DNA of 64,000 bases, taken from NCBI RefSeq assembly GCF_003337555.1, contig NZ_QPJK01000002.1, forward strand, positions 868,001 through 932,000, written 5' to 3'. Shown piece after piece: positions 1 to 8,825 of this stretch. Position numbers and translations under genes: made by a program. Numbering within the stretch: position 1 is the first letter of the stretch; each line of letters begins with the position of its first letter. Source of the stretch: Pseudorhodoferax soli (lineage in GTDB: Bacteria; Pseudomonadota; Gammaproteobacteria; Burkholderiales; Burkholderiaceae_C). A model generated the notes under the pieces. That model was not told the DNA's origin and made no database searches. It was given only the letters and a program-made list of their open reading frames with translations.

Positions 1-1
1 C

Positions 2-2194
2 GGCACGCACGAGACGCTGCTGGCCTACCTGGTGCGCCGCCTGCTGGAGAACGGCGCCAACACCTCGTTCGTGAACCAGATCGCCGACCCGCGCGTGCCT
101 GTCGATGCGCTGGTCGCCGACCCGATCGACGCGGCCGAACGCGCGCAGCCGCTGGGCGCGCCGCACGAGCGCATCCCGCTGCCGCGCGACCTGTACCGCG
201 ACGCCGACGGCGGCGGCCGCGACAACTCCGCCGGGCTGGACCTGTCCAACGAGCAACGACTGGCCTCGCTGGCCACCGCCTTGCTGGGCAGCACCGCGCG
301 CCCGGGACCAGGTTGGCAGGCCGGCCCCACCGGCAGCGACTGGGATGCCGGCCGCGCCCAGCCCGTGCGCAACCCGGCCGACCGGCGCGACGTGGTGGGC
401 CAGGTGGTCGAGGCCAGCGAAGCGCAGGTCGATGCCGCGCTGGCCGCCGCGGCCGACGCGGCGCCGATCTGGCAGTCCACCCCGCCGCCCGAGCGCGCGC
501 GCTGCCTGGAGCGCGCCGCCGACGCACTGGAGGCGCAGATGCAGGCGCTGCTGGGCCTGATCGTGCGCGAGGCCGGCAAGACCCTGCCCAATGCCATTGC
601 CGAGGTGCGCGAGGCGGTCGACTTCCTGCGCTACTACGCGGCCCAGGCCCGCACCGAGCTGGCCGCCGGCACGGAGTTGCCGCTGGGCCCGGTGCTGTGC
701 ATCAGCCCCTGGAACTTCCCGCTGGCGATCTTCACGGGCCAGCTGGCCGCGGCATTGGCCGCCGGCAACGTGGTGCTGGCCAAGCCGGCAGAGCAGACCC
801 CGCTGATCGCCGCCTGCGCCGTGGACATCCTGCATGCCGCGGGCGTGCCGCACGGCGCGCTGCAGCTGCTGCCCGGCGCCGGCGAGACCGTGGGCGCACG
901 CCTGGTGTCCGACGCCCGCGTGCGCGGCGTGATGTTCACCGGCTCCACCGACGTGGCGCGGCTGATCGCCCGCCAGCTGGCCGAGCGGCTGGACGACCAG
1001 GGCCGCACCATCCCGCTGATCGCCGAGACCGGCGGCCAGAACGCCATGGTGGTCGATTCCTCCGCGCTGCCCGAGCAGGTGGTGCTGGACGTGCTGCAGT
1101 CCGCCTATGACTCGGCCGGCCAGCGCTGCTCGGCGCTGCGCCTCCTGTGCCTGCAGGAAGACGTGGCCGACCGCATGCTGGCCATGCTGCGCGGCGCGCT
1201 GCACGAGCTGGCCGTGGGCAACCCCGACCGGCTGGAGACCGACGTGGGCCCGGTCATCGACGAGGCCGCGCGCGAGGCCATCGAGAAGCACGTGGCCGCC
1301 ATGGCCGCAGCGGGCTGCAAGGTCGAACGGCTCCCCTTGCCACCGGCCTGCGCGGCCGGCAGCTTCGTCGCGCCCGCCTTGATCGAGATCGACAGCCCGG
1401 CGCAGCTCGAACGCGAGGTGTTCGGCCCCGTGCTGCACGTGCTGCGCTGGCGGCGCGAAGGCCTGCCCGCGCTGATCGACGCCATCAACGCAACCGGCTA
1501 CGGCCTGACCTTCGGCCTGCACACGCGCATCGACGAGACCATCGCGCAGGTGACGGCGCGCATCCACGCCGGCAACGTGTACGTGAACCGCAACGTGGTC
1601 GGCGCCGTGGTCGGCGTGCAGCCCTTCGGCGGCGAAGGCCTGTCGGGCACCGGCCCCAAGGCCGGCGGCCCGCTCTACCTGCACCGCTTGCTGAGCGCAG
1701 GGCCGCGCCCCGCGCTGCGCCTGGGCGAGCCCACCGTGCTGCCCGGCCCGACGGGCGAGCGCAACCTCTACAGCCTGGCGCCGCGCGGCACCGTGCTGTG
1801 TGTGGCGGCCACGGCGGCCGGTGCCCGGGCCCAATGGGAAGCCGTGCGCGCCACCGGCAACCGCGCGCTGTGGACCGACACGCCGGCCGCCCAGGCCCAC
1901 GTGGCGCAGCTGTCCGAGGCCGACCGCGGCCTGGCACGCGTGGCCGGCGAAGCGCAGGCCCTGGCCGGCGAAGTCCACGCCGCCCTGTTCGAAGGCGACC
2001 CCGACGCGCTGCGTGCGCTGAACCGTGAGCTGGCCGCGCGCAACGGCCCCATCGTCTCGGTGCAGGGCCTGGCCAGCGACGAGATCGCCAGCGGCCGCGG
2101 CCGCTACGCGCTGGAGCGCCTGGTCGTCGAGCGCGCCGTCAGCACCAACACCGCGGCGGCCGGCGGCAACGCCTCGCTCATGGCCATCGGCTGA
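2..2194 (+). CDS. putA: Bifunctional proline dehydrogenase / L-glutamate gamma-semialdehyde dehydrogenase PutA, C-terminal part
   Basis: Oxidises proline to glutamate in two steps. The gene is cut by the window start; 730 codons remain, in frame from base 2. The first residues (LLENGANTSFVNQIAD) are the end of the proline dehydrogenase barrel. An aldehyde dehydrogenase domain follows, with the ETGGQNA glutamate motif and the catalytic cysteine in SAGQRCSALR, then the C-terminal region typical of long PutA proteins. Any N-terminal DNA-binding domain lies outside the window. It converges on livF with only 12 bases between them. Confidence 0.95.
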   Translation, partial: GTHETLLAYLVRRLLENGANTSFVNQIADPRVPVDALVADPIDAAERAQPLGAPHERIPLPRDLYRDADGGGRDNSAGLDLSNEQRLASLATALLGSTARPGPGWQAGPTGSDWDAGRAQPVRNPADRRDVVGQVVEASEAQVDAALAAAADAAPIWQSTPPPERARCLERAADALEAQMQALLGLIVREAGKTLPNAIAEVREAVDFLRYYAAQARTELAAGTELPLGPVLCISPWNFPLAIFTGQLAAALAAGNVVLAKPAEQTPLIAACAVDILHAAGVPHGALQLLPGAGETVGARLVSDARVRGVMFTGSTDVARLIARQLAERLDDQGRTIPLIAETGGQNAMVVDSSALPEQVVLDVLQSAYDSAGQRCSALRLLCLQEDVADRMLAMLRGALHELAVGNPDRLETDVGPVIDEAAREAIEKHVAAMAAAGCKVERLPLPPACAAGSFVAPALIEIDSPAQLEREVFGPVLHVLRWRREGLPALIDAINATGYGLTFGLHTRIDETIAQVTARIHAGNVYVNRNVVGAVVGVQPFGGEGLSGTGPKAGGPLYLHRLLSAGPRPALRLGEPTVLPGPTGERNLYSLAPRGTVLCVAATAAGARAQWEAVRATGNRALWTDTPAAQAHVAQLSEADRGLARVAGEAQALAGEVHAALFEGDPDALRALNRELAARNGPIVSVQGLASDEIASGRGRYALERLVVERAVSTNTAAAGGNASLMAIG

Positions 2195-2206
2195 CCGCGC
2201 ACGCGT

Positions 2207-2897
2207 TCAACCGCCCAGGTAGGCCGCCCGCACGCCCTCGTTGGCCAGCATCTCCGCGCCCGTGCCCTGGCTCACGATGCGGCCGTTGGTCAGCAGGTAG
2301 GCGCGGTTGCACATCTGCAGGGCCGCATAGGCGTTCTGCTCGACCATCAGCACCGTCGTGCCCTCGCGCCGCACCTCCTGCACCAGCGCGAAGATCATCT
2401 CGACGAAGTTGGGTGCCAGGCCCAGCGAGGGCTCGTCGAACATCACCAGGCGCGGGCGCGACATCAACGCGCGCGCGATGGCCAGCATCTGCTGCTCGCC
2501 GCCGGACAGCGTGCCGGCGGCCTGGCCGGCGCGTTCGCGCAGCCGCGGGAACTTGTCGAACATGCGCTCCATGTCCTGGCGCATGCGCTGGCGGTCGGTG
2601 CGGCGGTAGCCGCCCATCTCCAGGTTCTCGCGCACCGTCAACTGCGGGAACACACGGCGCCCCTCGGGGCAGTGGGCGATGCCGCGGTCGATGATCTGGG
2701 CCGGCATGGCGCCCGATATCCTGTGGCCGTCGAAGTGGATGCTGCCGCCGGCGAGCGGCTCCAGCCCGCTGATCGCGCGCAGCGTGGTCGACTTGCCGGC
2801 GCCGTTGGCGCCGATCAGCACCACCAGTTCGCCCTCCTGCACCTCCAGCGTGATGCGGTCCACACCCAGGGTGGCGCCGTAGCGCACGGAGACTTGT

Positions 2898-2911
<14 letters not shown>
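2207..2911 (-). CDS. livF: Branched-chain-type ABC transporter ATP-binding protein LivF
   Basis: One of the two cytoplasmic ATPases of a high-affinity amino-acid-type (HAAT) importer. The 234 residues include Walker A GANGAGKST, signature LSGGEQQM and Walker B LVMFDEPSLGL, the usual LivF length and order. The ATG lies 14 bases inside the end of livG, implying translational coupling. It is the last gene of the minus-strand operon. The Liv family also carries aromatic acids, amides and urea, so the substrate here is probably set by the linked hydroxylase locus rather than being leucine. Confidence 0.93.
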
Positions 2912-3673
<762 letters not shown>

Positions 3674-3677
<4 letters not shown>

Positions 3678-4714
3678 GTCGCCTCCCCTGCCACGGCCGC
3701 GCGCGGCGCCGTCGCCTTCGCCACCGGCCGCTTGCGCACCAGCGCGGCAAGCGACGGCACGATGCCGCGCGGCATGAAGATCAGGATCACCACCATCAGC
3801 GCGCCGTACAGCATCCACTGCACCTCGGGCCGCAGCGTGCCGCGCAGCAGTTCGGGCAGAAGACCGAACAGCAGCCCGCCCACCACCGGCCCGGCCAGCG
3901 TGCCCTTGCCGCCGACGATGACCATGATCACCATGGTGATGGTGAACATGAACATGAACACGTCGGGGTCGATGATGCGCACCGTGTGCGCGTACAGCCC
4001 CCCCGCGGCGCCGGCGATGGCAGCAGCGCCCACGGCCGCGATGCCCAGGTAGTGCGTGACCGGCACGCCGATGGAGCGCGCCAGCGTCTCGTTCTCGCGC
4101 AGCGCCACCATGGCACGGCCGGTGCGGCTGTGCACCAGCGCGGCCACGACCAGCCAGGCCAGCACGGCCACCGCCAGCACCAGCCAGTAGGTCTGCGCCT
4201 TGGTCACGAGATCCACCGTGCCGCCCGGCGTCCACAGCGTCAGCGGCGGGATGTTGTTGAGCGCCATCGGGCCCTCGGTCAGGTCGACCCAGTTGGTGGC
4301 GACCATGCGCATCACCTGCGCGAAGCTGATGGTCACGATCACGAAGTAGGCGCCGCGCACGCGGAAAGCCAGCTTGCCGACGAACCAGCCGAACAGGCCA
4401 GCGACCACGATGCCGGCCGTGAAGGCCAGCCACACCGGCTGGGGCGCCATGACCAGGGGATCGCTCAAGCCGGGCAGCGACACGTCGAAGCCCAGCGACA
4501 GCAGCGCGCTGGTGTACGCGCCGATGCCGAAGAAGGCCACGTGGCCCAGGCTCAGCTGGCCGGTGTAGCCCAACAACAGATTCAGGCTGATGGCCGCGAC
4601 GATGAAGATGCCGGCCGAGCCGACGACCGACAGCACATAGGGATCGGGCCACCAGAGCGGCAGGCCGGCCAGCACCAGCACGCTGGCGAGGAACAGGATG
4701 GTGGAGGGTTTCAT
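3674..4714 (-). CDS. livM: Branched-chain-type ABC transporter permease LivM
   Basis: Inner-membrane permease of 346 residues with many hydrophobic segments and the LivM-type loop containing GAYFVIVTISFAQVMRM. An N-terminal membrane anchor (ILFLASVLVLAGLPLW) is clear. It lies one base downstream of livH and overlaps livG by four bases. A methionine-rich membrane segment (FMFMFTITMVIMVIVGG) gives a repetitive ATG-rich DNA stretch near 3925-3960 that is simply coding. Confidence 0.93.
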
Positions 4715-4715
4715 A

Positions 4716-5588
4716 TCAACCCACTCTTTCTTTGAGGGTGAACAGGCCCTGCGGGCGGAACACCATCACCACCAGGATCACGAGGAAGCCGATCGCATCG
4801 CGGTAGGCGGTGGAGATGTAGCCGGCGCCGAACTCCTCGATCAGCGCCAGCGCGAAGCCGCCCAGCGCGGCGCCGGCCAGGTTGCCGAGGCCACCCAGGA
4901 TCACGATGGCGAAGGCCTTCAGGCTGGCCAGGTCGCCCATGGTCGGGTTGACCACGAACACCGGCGCCAGCAGCGCACCGGCCACCGCCGCCAGGCACGA
5001 GCCCAGCGCGAAGGTCAGCGTGTAGATGCGCGAGACGTTGACGCCGACGATCTTGGCGGCGTCCTTGTCCTGGAAGGTGGCGCGCATCGACAGCCCCAGG
5101 CGCGAGCGTTCGATGAGCAGGTAGAACGACACCAGCAGCACCAGCGCCGTGGCCAGCACGAACAGGCGGATCGGCGAGACCGAGACCGCGCCGAACACCA
5201 CCGGCTCCTGCGAGAACGGCGAGGGCACGGCCTTGGCCACGCCGCCCCAGGCCAGCAGCTCGGCGTTCTGCAGCACGATCATCACGCCGATCATGATCAG
5301 CATGACTTCGTCGATGGCGGCGAGGTTGCGCCGGCGCAGCAGCAGCCACTCGATGGCCGCGCCGGCCACCAGGCCGACCACGGCCGCCATCAGCACCGAG
5401 CCGAAGTAGTTCAGGCCCAGCAGCGAGACGAAACCGAAGGCCACGTAGGCGCCCAGCGTGTACAGCTCGCCGTGCGCCATGTTGACCACCTTCATGATGC
5501 CGAAGATCAGCGTCAGGCCGATCCCCAGCAGCGCATAGGTGGCCCCCAGCACGAGGCCGTTGAGCAAATGTTGGAGGAACTGGTCCAC
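4716..5588 (-). CDS. livH: Branched-chain-type ABC transporter permease LivH
   Basis: Second inner-membrane permease, 290 residues. The LivH hallmark near the N terminus (LNGLVLGATYALLGIGLTLI, then GIMKVVNMAHGE) is present, as is the cytoplasmic coupling segment around RATFQDKDAAKIVGVN. The start is the GTG at 5588, 15 bases after the binding-protein stop. It forms the channel heterodimer with LivM. Confidence 0.93.
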   Translation of the reverse strand: MDQFLQHLLNGLVLGATYALLGIGLTLIFGIMKVVNMAHGELYTLGAYVAFGFVSLLGLNYFGSVLMAAVVGLVAGAAIEWLLLRRRNLAAIDEVMLIMIGVMIVLQNAELLAWGGVAKAVPSPFSQEPVVFGAVSVSPIRLFVLATALVLLVSFYLLIERSRLGLSMRATFQDKDAAKIVGVNVSRIYTLTFALGSCLAAVAGALLAPVFVVNPTMGDLASLKAFAIVILGGLGNLAGAALGGFALALIEEFGAGYISTAYRDAIGFLVILVVMVFRPQGLFTLKERVG

Positions 5589-5603
5589 GGGGCGCCCTGT
5601 TGC

Positions 5604-6761
5604 TTACTTGACGGAGACCTGGCCGTCCTTGAGTTCCACCACGTAGATGGCGGGCTCGTTCTGGCCGCTCTCCTTGCCGGCCGGGCCTTCCTTGACGAAG
5701 CCGATGTCGCCGTTCACGCCCTTGGCCTTGACCTTCCACAGCGCATCGCGGATGGCGGTGGGTTCGGCCTTGCCGGCGATCTTGATGGCCTCGACGATGG
5801 TCAGGATGCCGTCATAGCCGCGAAAGCCTTCGGTCTGGCCGGCGAAGTCGAGCTTCTTGGCCTCCCAGGCATCGGCGAACTCCTTGGCCACCTCGGGGTA
5901 CTGCGCGCGCTTGACTTCCCAGGGTGCGAAGAACAGCAGGTGCTGGCTGGCATAGCCCTTGGGGCCGGGCGTCTTGAGCAACGGTTCGGGGAAGGAGCCG
6001 CCCGTGGTGATGATGCGCTGCGGCAGGCGCTGCTCGCCGGCCTGGCGGATCGCCAGCGTGAGCTGCTCGATGCCGGAGGTGACGATCACCGTGTCAGAAC
6101 CCGTGGCCTTCAGCGCGGCCAGCTGGGCCGACAGGTCGGTCGCGTCGGGCGCCATGGTCTCGGTGCGGCCCACGGCCACGCCCTTGGCCTCGAACATCTT
6201 CTTGAACTCGGCCGCGGCGCCCAGGCCCCAGTCGTTGTTGACGGAGAGGAAATCGACCTTCTTGATCGCTGGCGCGAACGAGTCGATCTTCTTGCCGAAG
6301 GCGCTGGCCTCCATCGCCGAGGTCGGGCTGATGCGGAAGATCCAGGGGTTGCCGGCCGTGGTGATCTTGCCCGACGAGGCGGTCTCCACCACCATGGGCA
6401 CGCCGTACTCCATGAGCTTGGGCATCACCGCCAGCGTGAAGGTGGAGCTCCAGGCGCCCATGATCACGGGCACCTTGTCCTTGAGGATCAGCTTCTCGGC
6501 CGAGTTGACGGCTTCGCGCGGGTTGGACTTGTTGTCCTCGATGACGAGCTCGATGGGCTTGCCCAGCACGCCGCCCTTCTTGTTGATGACCTCGGCCGCG
6601 ATGCGCGCGCCGTTGGTCACGTAGGTGCCGGAGGCCGCCACGGGGCCGGTCAGCGGCTGGGAGACGCCGATCTTGATGGTGTCCTGCGCCAGCGCAGGGA
6701 CGGTGAGGGCCGCGAGGCTGGCCGCGGCCAGCGCGGTGCGCAAGATGTTGAGCGAGGTCAT
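5604..6761 (-). CDS. ABC transporter substrate-binding protein, Leu/Ile/Val-binding family
   Basis: Periplasmic binding protein of 385 residues. The signal peptide ends near LTVPALA-QD, and the mature protein begins DTIKIGVSQPLTGP, typical of type I periplasmic binding proteins of HAAT systems. It follows the CoxG-like gene by 39 bases on the same strand and precedes livH, so importer and hydroxylase genes form one transcription unit. That arrangement suggests the importer brings in the substrate of the molybdenum hydroxylase; the ligand cannot be read from sequence. Confidence 0.9.
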   Translation of the reverse strand: MTSLNILRTALAAASLAALTVPALAQDTIKIGVSQPLTGPVAASGTYVTNGARIAAEVINKKGGVLGKPIELVIEDNKSNPREAVNSAEKLILKDKVPVIMGAWSSTFTLAVMPKLMEYGVPMVVETASSGKITTAGNPWIFRISPTSAMEASAFGKKIDSFAPAIKKVDFLSVNNDWGLGAAAEFKKMFEAKGVAVGRTETMAPDATDLSAQLAALKATGSDTVIVTSGIEQLTLAIRQAGEQRLPQRIITTGGSFPEPLLKTPGPKGYASQHLLFFAPWEVKRAQYPEVAKEFADAWEAKKLDFAGQTEGFRGYDGILTIVEAIKIAGKAEPTAIRDALWKVKAKGVNGDIGFVKEGPAGKESGQNEPAIYVVELKDGQVSVK

Positions 6762-6800
6762 GGCGATGCTTCCTTGGGGACGTTGGGGAATCGGGGGAGA

Positions 6801-7487
6801 TCAGCCGCGGCGTGCGAACAGACCACGGAACCAGAGCTTGAGCAGGCTCCAGAGGTCGATGGCGGCGTCCGGCGCCGGGGCGGCAGCACGCGGCTTGCTG
6901 GCGGGCGCGGCAGGCAGGGCGCCGGGGAAGACCGTGGGCGCGCAGCCCACCGAGGCCTCGGCCGCGAGCGACTCCGCGGTCTGCGGCGCGGCCTCCTGCG
7001 TCCCCGCCTGCGCCTGCGCCTGCTCCGGCACGTCTTGCGGCAGCCGCGCCTGCAGGTTGTCGGCGAACTGCTTGGTCAACTGCTCGGCCAGCGCACGCAC
7101 GATGCCTTCGCGGCTGAACTGGGCGAGCGCGCCGGTGATCGCGAATTCCACGGTCAGCGTGACGCGCGTGCCGACCGGATCGGGCAGCAGCGCGAAGCGC
7201 GCCTGGCCCTTCACGCGGCTGTTGGTCTTGGCGTCGACGGCGCCACCGGCGAAGCTGCCGGCCTGGCTGCCTTCGTCCAGCGTCAGCTGCCCCTGGCCCG
7301 CGAAGCCGGCCGCGATCGGGCCGAGCTTGATCTTGAACAGCAGCGGGATTTCGGCACCTTCGGCGATCTCCGCACCGGGTTTGATCGACGCGCCGGGCAG
7401 GCACTCGACCAGCAGGCGCACGTCGTGGAAGGCCTGCCAGACGCGTGCGGGCGCGGCGGCCAGCGTGAAGGCTTGCTCAAGCTGCAT
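6801..7487 (-). CDS. CoxG-like SRPBCC-family protein
   Basis: 228 residues. The first 150 or so form a START/SRPBCC domain like CoxG (carbon monoxide dehydrogenase subunit G), with the motif FHDVRLLVECLPGA. An Ala/Pro/Gln-rich linker follows, and the protein ends in a hydrophobic-basic tail (LWSLLKLWFRGLFARRG) that could anchor it to the inner membrane. In Cox systems CoxG is thought to attach the enzyme to the membrane. It overlaps the iron-sulfur subunit gene by 11 bases, so it belongs to the same enzyme. Genuine CO oxidation is unlikely (see the large subunit). Confidence 0.85.
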   Translation of the reverse strand: MQLEQAFTLAAAPARVWQAFHDVRLLVECLPGASIKPGAEIAEGAEIPLLFKIKLGPIAAGFAGQGQLTLDEGSQAGSFAGGAVDAKTNSRVKGQARFALLPDPVGTRVTLTVEFAITGALAQFSREGIVRALAEQLTKQFADNLQARLPQDVPEQAQAQAGTQEAAPQTAESLAAEASVGCAPTVFPGALPAAPASKPRAAAPAPDAAIDLWSLLKLWFRGLFARRG

Positions 7488-8010
7488 GCGCAGTCTCCTC
7501 GGTGGTGGTGTCGGTGCGTTCGCGCAGCACGCGCTGGATCGCCTGCACGATGCCCTGGTAGCCCGTGCAGCGGCACAGGTTGCCGGCCAGCTCCTCGCGG
7601 ATGCGCGCTTCGTCGGCCTGGGGCAGCCGCAGCACGATGTCGCGCGCCGTCATCAGCATGCCGGGCGTGCAGTAGCCGCACTGCAGCGCGTGCTCGGCCG
7701 AGAAGGCGGCGCGCAGCTGCGCCATCACGGCGTCGTCGTCGAAGGCCTCCAGCGTGCGGATCGGCCGGCCGACGAAGCGCACGGCCGACTGCAGGCAGCT
7801 GCGCTGCGGCGCGCCGTCCACCTCCACGGTGCAGGCGCCGCAGACGCCGTGCTCGCAGCCCAGGTGGGTGGCGGTCAGGCCGCAGTGCTCGCGCAACGCG
7901 TCGGCCAGGTGGGTGCGCGGCTCGAGTTCGAGCTGGTGCCGGCGGCCGTTCACGTCGAGCGCGAAGCGTTCGGTGGCCACCGGCGGGAAGTCGAGGAAGG
8001 GCGTGGTCAT
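7477..8010 (-). CDS. Molybdenum hydroxylase, small [2Fe-2S] subunit (CoxS/XdhC type)
   Basis: Electron-transfer subunit of 177 residues. The plant-type ferredoxin cluster motif is CEHGVCGACTVEVDG with a later Cys in QRSCLQ. The helical second cluster is marked by CGYCTPGM and GNLCRCTGY. Both [2Fe-2S] sites are therefore intact. It overlaps the FAD subunit by four bases (ATGA). The family passes electrons from Mo-pterin to FAD. Confidence 0.92.
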   Translation of the reverse strand: MTTPFLDFPPVATERFALDVNGRRHQLELEPRTHLADALREHCGLTATHLGCEHGVCGACTVEVDGAPQRSCLQSAVRFVGRPIRTLEAFDDDAVMAQLRAAFSAEHALQCGYCTPGMLMTARDIVLRLPQADEARIREELAGNLCRCTGYQGIVQAIQRVLRERTDTTTEETAHAA

Positions 8011-8825
8011 CGTGCGGTCTCCAGGTCACGCAGGGCCAGCCGCAGCATCTCGGCCAGCATGGATTGGCGGGTCTCGTCCAGGCCCAGGTCCTGCGCGGCG
8101 AGCCAGCGCGCGCGCTCGGTGTCGGTCGCCAGGCGCGCCAGCAGGCCCGCCTCTTCGACCACGTGCGGCGCGCCGTCCAGCGCGCCGAGCACCACGCGCT
8201 CGGTGCCGTCGGCGGGGTCGAGCAGGCAGGCGGCCAGCGCGTTGGCGAACTCGCCCGTCTTGCGGCAGAACTTGCGGTAGGCCCAGCGCGTGGCGGCCGA
8301 GCGGCGCGGCACCTGCACGGCGGTCAGCAATTCGCCCTCGCCCAGCGCGGTCTCGAAGGCCGAGGCCATGAAGCCGGCGGCGGGCACCTCGCGCGTGCCA
8401 TCGGGGCCGGCGACAAGGCAGGTGGCGCCCAGCAGCGGCATGGCGTTGACCCAGTCGGCGGCCGGGTCGGCATGGCACAGGCTGCCGCCCAGCGTGCCGC
8501 GGTTGCGCACGGCACGGTAGGCGATGCCGCGCGCCACGAAGGGCATGAGGCCGCGCGTGGGGTCCGGCACGCGGCCGTCTTCGATCTGCGCGTGGGTGAC
8601 CATGGCGCCGAAGCGCACTGCGTCAGCGGTTTCGTGCACTGCGCGCAGCTCGGCCAGTGCGTCAAGATCCAGCAAAGTCTCGGGCTGGGCCAGGCGCAGG
8701 TTCAGCATGGCGCCCAGCGACTGGCCGCCCGCGATGGGCTTGACGCCCCAGCCGCCATCGGCCAGGCGCGTGTTCAGGGCGGCCAGCGCGGCCGGCCGCT
8801 CCAGGGTGTAGGCCGCTGCTTTCAT
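8007..8825 (-). CDS. Molybdenum hydroxylase, FAD-binding medium subunit (CoxM type)
   Basis: 272-residue FAD subunit. The start is set at the ATG at 8825 (MKAAAYTLERP), which overlaps the large-subunit stop as ATGA; upstream in-frame codons do not resemble the family. FAD contacts are visible as GGQSLGAMLNLRL and RGTLGGSLCHADPAADW. No extra [4Fe-4S] cysteine insert is present, unlike the second medium subunit at 21.2 kb. Confidence 0.9.
   Translation of the reverse strand: MKAAAYTLERPAALAALNTRLADGGWGVKPIAGGQSLGAMLNLRLAQPETLLDLDALAELRAVHETADAVRFGAMVTHAQIEDGRVPDPTRGLMPFVARGIAYRAVRNRGTLGGSLCHADPAADWVNAMPLLGATCLVAGPDGTREVPAAGFMASAFETALGEGELLTAVQVPRRSAATRWAYRKFCRKTGEFANALAACLLDPADGTERVVLGALDGAPHVVEEAGLLARLATDTERARWLAAQDLGLDETRQSMLAEMLRLALRDLETAR

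Noticed and set aside
3920-3962. ATG/GAACATG microsatellite-like repeat
   Set aside because: It codes for the Met/Val/Ile-rich membrane helix of LivM and keeps the frame.
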